In this document: positions 6,901-8,145 of the stretch, piece by piece
Position numbering within the stretch: the first letter of the stretch is position 1
How the letters are laid out: each line of letters begins with the position of its first letter
Assembly (NCBI GenBank): GCA_964428935.1
Contig: CAYSAG010000239.1
Coordinates: forward strand, 1-8,145
DNA: 8,145 nt
DNA from: JAADHY01 sp964428935
GTDB taxonomy: Bacteria > Planctomycetota > Planctomycetia > Planctomycetales > Planctomycetaceae
Direction of reading: 5' to 3'
Translations under genes and position numbers: made by a program
Notes under the pieces: model-generated
The model's input: only the letters and a program-made list of their open reading frames with translations
Databases searched by the model: none
Told to the model about the DNA's origin: nothing

Positions 6901-7722
6901 CGCGGCCGACGCGGCTCGACGCCACAGGTTCGCGCCGGCGGTCGCGAGCGCCAACACAGCGGCCGACCAGCGAAGGACGTTCAGCCCGAACAACGGAGCC
7001 AGCAAGTTCGCCGACAACAGAACGGTCACCGCGGCGGCGACAAGGAAGACGGCCGAGTGGCGAGCTCGAAGGGAAACGTCGCTGGCCAGGCTGTCGGCCA
7101 GAGCGGTGGCGACGAACAGCGGAAGACCCAGTGCCAGCACAGCGGCACTGCTCGTCAGCAGAAGTCCGACCGCCACACGGCCCGCAAGCGACCACGGCAA
7201 CCAGCGGGCGGCTTCAACAACCGCCTGAACCAGCCACGACTGCACGGCCGTCAAAACAAAAAGCCCGACGGCCCACCAGACAACCGGCCCGGCGAGGGTC
7301 AACGGCCGGGACAAGCGGGCTGACCGGTCTCGGCGCGCCGGCGCGTGTTGAGACTGGGCCCTCCGCGGGCTTGCGCCGACGAGCGTTCCCGCCACCAGCC
7401 CCACGGCCGTGGCTCCGGCCACCGCAACGACGCTCCAAACCGTCGTGCCGAAAGCCACGAGCACCAGCGACAGCCCGGACAACAGCGTCCACCCGACGCT
7501 CAGACCAGCCAGCACCAGCGGTGTGGCGTCGCTGGCGGCCAGACGCGAGCAGCCCGTCCGCAGCGTTCGAGCCGCTCGGCGGGCCGTTTCCAAGACGCGA
7601 AGGGCGTGCCGGCCAATTCTCGACCAGTCGACACCAGTGGTTGGCGGAAGCGGGTGGCCGCCGGGAGCGGTTCTTTTTCGCCGTCTTCGACGAGTGGGTT
7701 CGTCCTTGGTCCTTCGGGGCAT
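3958..7722 (-). CDS. Giant multi-pass membrane protein with spermidine-synthase-like domain
   Basis: Numbering is from the ATG at 7722 (1254 residues). After an Arg-rich head, about 11-13 hydrophobic segments fill residues 67-500. A charged linker follows (503-577), then one more segment (579-597). The soluble part holds a Rossmann SAM/decarboxylated-SAM fold: RRVLLLGLGGG (698-708), acidic E726 in CVEPD, DNPD (775-778) matching the D-x-x-D of spermidine synthases, YYRRVARHL (793-801) and a closing strand near 845. NTLADARLAFRVPLEVL (904-920) resembles the end of that domain in fused MFS/spermidine synthases. About 270 helical residues follow, then a Lys/Ser/Glu tail (about 1190-1254). It may make or modify a polyamine-like compound at the membrane, but the substrate is not established. 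An in-frame GTG at 7857 would add 45 Arg-rich residues without a ribosome site. AGGGA before 7722 supports the shorter form. Confidence 0.85.
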   Translation of the reverse strand: MPRRTKDEPTRRRRRKRTAPGGHPLPPTTGVDWSRIGRHALRVLETARRAARTLRTGCSRLAASDATPLVLAGLSVGWTLLSGLSLVLVAFGTTVWSVVAVAGATAVGLVAGTLVGASPRRAQSQHAPARRDRSARLSRPLTLAGPVVWWAVGLFVLTAVQSWLVQAVVEAARWLPWSLAGRVAVGLLLTSSAAVLALGLPLFVATALADSLASDVSLRARHSAVFLVAAAVTVLLSANLLAPLFGLNVLRWSAAVLALATAGANLWRRAASAASEPDPVQNAAPSVRCAQSVQAAGVVELLAGLALVTVGLLLAGLTRMLHQLMPVGLWLAASEWALVLLGAGLAGWVVRPNGRRAAAATLALAALGSLLLAAFPLLVQATLGINAFLGHVVVSMPARLALLAVTLLPVGGLAALLVPAGVARTGAGSVSVQTVPFGKLFGPSSPSGRRPFSGLARSLAAVCVGFALGRLLLPLVGTATLVSSCCYVLVALGLARWWAAAVRARRASAARQTDRPEPSERLSQTERSVRPKQPTPQHGLGKDSGRKGATEGERAAERGGPSEKRPAASAEASDARAPWLRAALACAAALAALASPWWSSRFRPDLSAKLLFNSQVFQAKRTGLEPALLPHLDESRCVAVCESGRSTLTVWVCRGATWVVRESGVPKSVVSADPRVNPHYAPELLHAVVPLCLHQRPRRVLLLGLGGGCQLTACLGFPTQQVVCVEPDRALVQLTRQRLARTGEASLDDDRLQLLPVDPAVALCCGSARFDLILDNPDSAALLHSTSRWTRSYYRRVARHLADDGIYCQRFQSIDCGPESLQSILRTLRDVFPHVVVFETAPGEMLLTATRLPAGVVQPGVLERLKAPHVRRLLASAGLDWSELLRVVAYVGVEKSDDFAGVTNTLADARLAFRVPLEVLKWGPKRQQMVALLARHTRLLASFAGPDAQAPEVRLRLREVQKRAELLSQYPDQYWAYRKAVREQLTKHPRTKIRLVSGEEPRRTRTAEDQHRLDFLKALGQAVHSPTPAKIREVERYEQPYDPLVSYFLHAEVASLWARSTQPNPSAELLHRLHTVYFAPPADRSVREVVQALKLLRDQPSALPDPVQRWDQMNALLQTLAGRWLNRASVRPTSAEIVLNDIDQSVLAVEQTLAAMDRLRAQAGVSPQDWQGRREFLVRTLIRPLKAYRAEILSRHLKAKRTETREKSKSESKDGGSADNSKTARSENTTRSKKETASEAETKDASKPGWKARP

Positions 7723-8145
7723 GTTGCGTCCCTGCAGGTTTGCTCGCCCTTGGTCAACCTTGCGTGCTGCTGCCCTGTCAGCCGGCTCGGCCTGCGCACG
7801 AACGGACCCGCCGCGCTGAGGAGAAGTCCTCGCCGCCAGACAAGCCAGCCGGCTCACGGTGGGGCGTCTTTTACTTCAACGCAGCCTCTTTCGGCAAGGC
7901 CGCTTACGAACCGACGTCCACGGCCGTCCCAGCTTCGGTCCCGGTCCGGGTGTCGCGACAGGCCAGCCGCCGCACGTCGTGCTGCGCACAGCCGTTCTCC
8001 ACTGCCGAACGCTGACACCTGCTCAAGAACACGCTGGCGGCGTCACGTCAGGAGGGTCGTCGCCCCGGTCCGTTTATTTCCAACCGCCGGAGTGCTGTGT
8101 CACGCCGAAAAGTTGGGACTCAGTCGACTGTGGCGAACTGTCTCG
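7723..8145. other. Upstream flank of the large membrane-protein gene, no supported gene
   Basis: 423 nt with no convincing coding region. An alternative in-frame GTG start of the large gene falls at 7857. The minus frame entering from the right edge stops with TAA at 8076-8074 after 23 codons and has no recognisable motif, so a gene tail there is unproven. Short palindromes include TGTCGCGACA (7951-7960), CAGTCGACTG (8121-8130) and the dyad at 7968-7986. The most AT-rich stretch is near 8073-8080 (GGAAATAAACG on the minus strand). No convincing -35/-10 pair accompanies it. Confidence 0.5.
7968..7986. repeat. 19-bp imperfect dyad upstream of the large membrane-protein gene
   Basis: CGCCGCACG (7968-7976) and CGTGCTGCG (7978-7986) are complementary around a central T, with one mismatch (7971/7983), so 8 of 9 positions pair. 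It lies about 250 bp upstream of the ATG at 7722 and 110 bp upstream of the alternative GTG at 7857. It could be an operator, but the region is GC-rich and there is only one copy. Confidence 0.25.

Noticed and set aside
4369..7323. Open frame of 984 codons on the plus strand, opposite the large membrane-protein gene
   Set aside because: The product is Gln/Arg/His/Pro-rich with no domain, and it mirrors the GC-rich codons of a gene with clear motifs on the other strand. It is a composition artefact.
7723..7857. 45-residue N-terminal extension of the large membrane protein from a GTG at 7857
   Set aside because: It has no ribosome site before the GTG and is an Arg/Ala-rich run without a signal or domain. 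The ATG at 7722 has AGGGA upstream. The longer form is not excluded.
6867..8015. 382-codon plus-strand frame running past the start of the large minus-strand gene
   Set aside because: The product is Arg/Pro/Ser-rich, without domains or a ribosome site, and is mostly antisense to a supported gene.
8074..8145. Possible C-terminal tail of another minus-strand gene entering from the right edge
   Set aside because: Only 23 codons before a TAA, with no recognisable motif and no way to tell coding from chance.

Overview
The window is GC-rich bacterial DNA and most likely comes from a planctomycete, probably Pirellulales-like. The main evidence is the Hanks-type kinase. It carries HCDLKPANVLLD in place of HRD, plus a GTLFYMAPEQ...DARWDVYALGALFY block that I associate from memory with planctomycete kinases. 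A very large membrane protein ending in a spermidine-synthase-like domain and the long spacer upstream of htrA fit this picture. The assignment is inference; no rRNA or other marker is present.

Layout. (1) 1-910, minus strand: the N-terminal 303 codons of a non-RD Ser/Thr protein kinase that runs off the left edge. (2) 911-1820: a ~0.9 kb spacer between the divergent kinase and htrA genes, with no convincing protein gene. It holds a strong plus-strand intrinsic terminator (1073-1111) with no gene in front of it, three evenly spaced CTGYC/GGCAG dyads (centres 1448, 1483, 1519), another dyad at 1628-1648, and a sigma54-like -24/-12 element (1695-1711). (3) 1821-3320, plus: a complete HtrA/Deg serine protease with two PDZ domains. 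(4) 3341-3399: a long GC-rich hairpin just after htrA. (5) 3454-3951, plus: a small helical protein of unknown function with a good ribosome-binding site. (6) 3958-7722, minus: a 1254-residue membrane protein with a spermidine-synthase-like domain, converging on gene 5 with a 6-nt gap. (7) 7723-8145: the upstream flank of the large gene, with no supported gene.

How the parts may work together. HtrA handles misfolded envelope proteins. The dyads lie about 200-275 bp upstream of the start predicted from the -24/-12 element, which is where enhancer-binding activators of sigma54 normally bind. I therefore infer that htrA may be under stress-activated RpoN control, with the small helical gene partly uncoupled from it by the hairpin. 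The kinase and the aminopropyltransferase-like gene are not visibly linked to htrA beyond proximity. I see no CRISPR array, IS element, tRNA or defence cassette. The regulatory spacer and the orphan terminator are the least ordinary parts.
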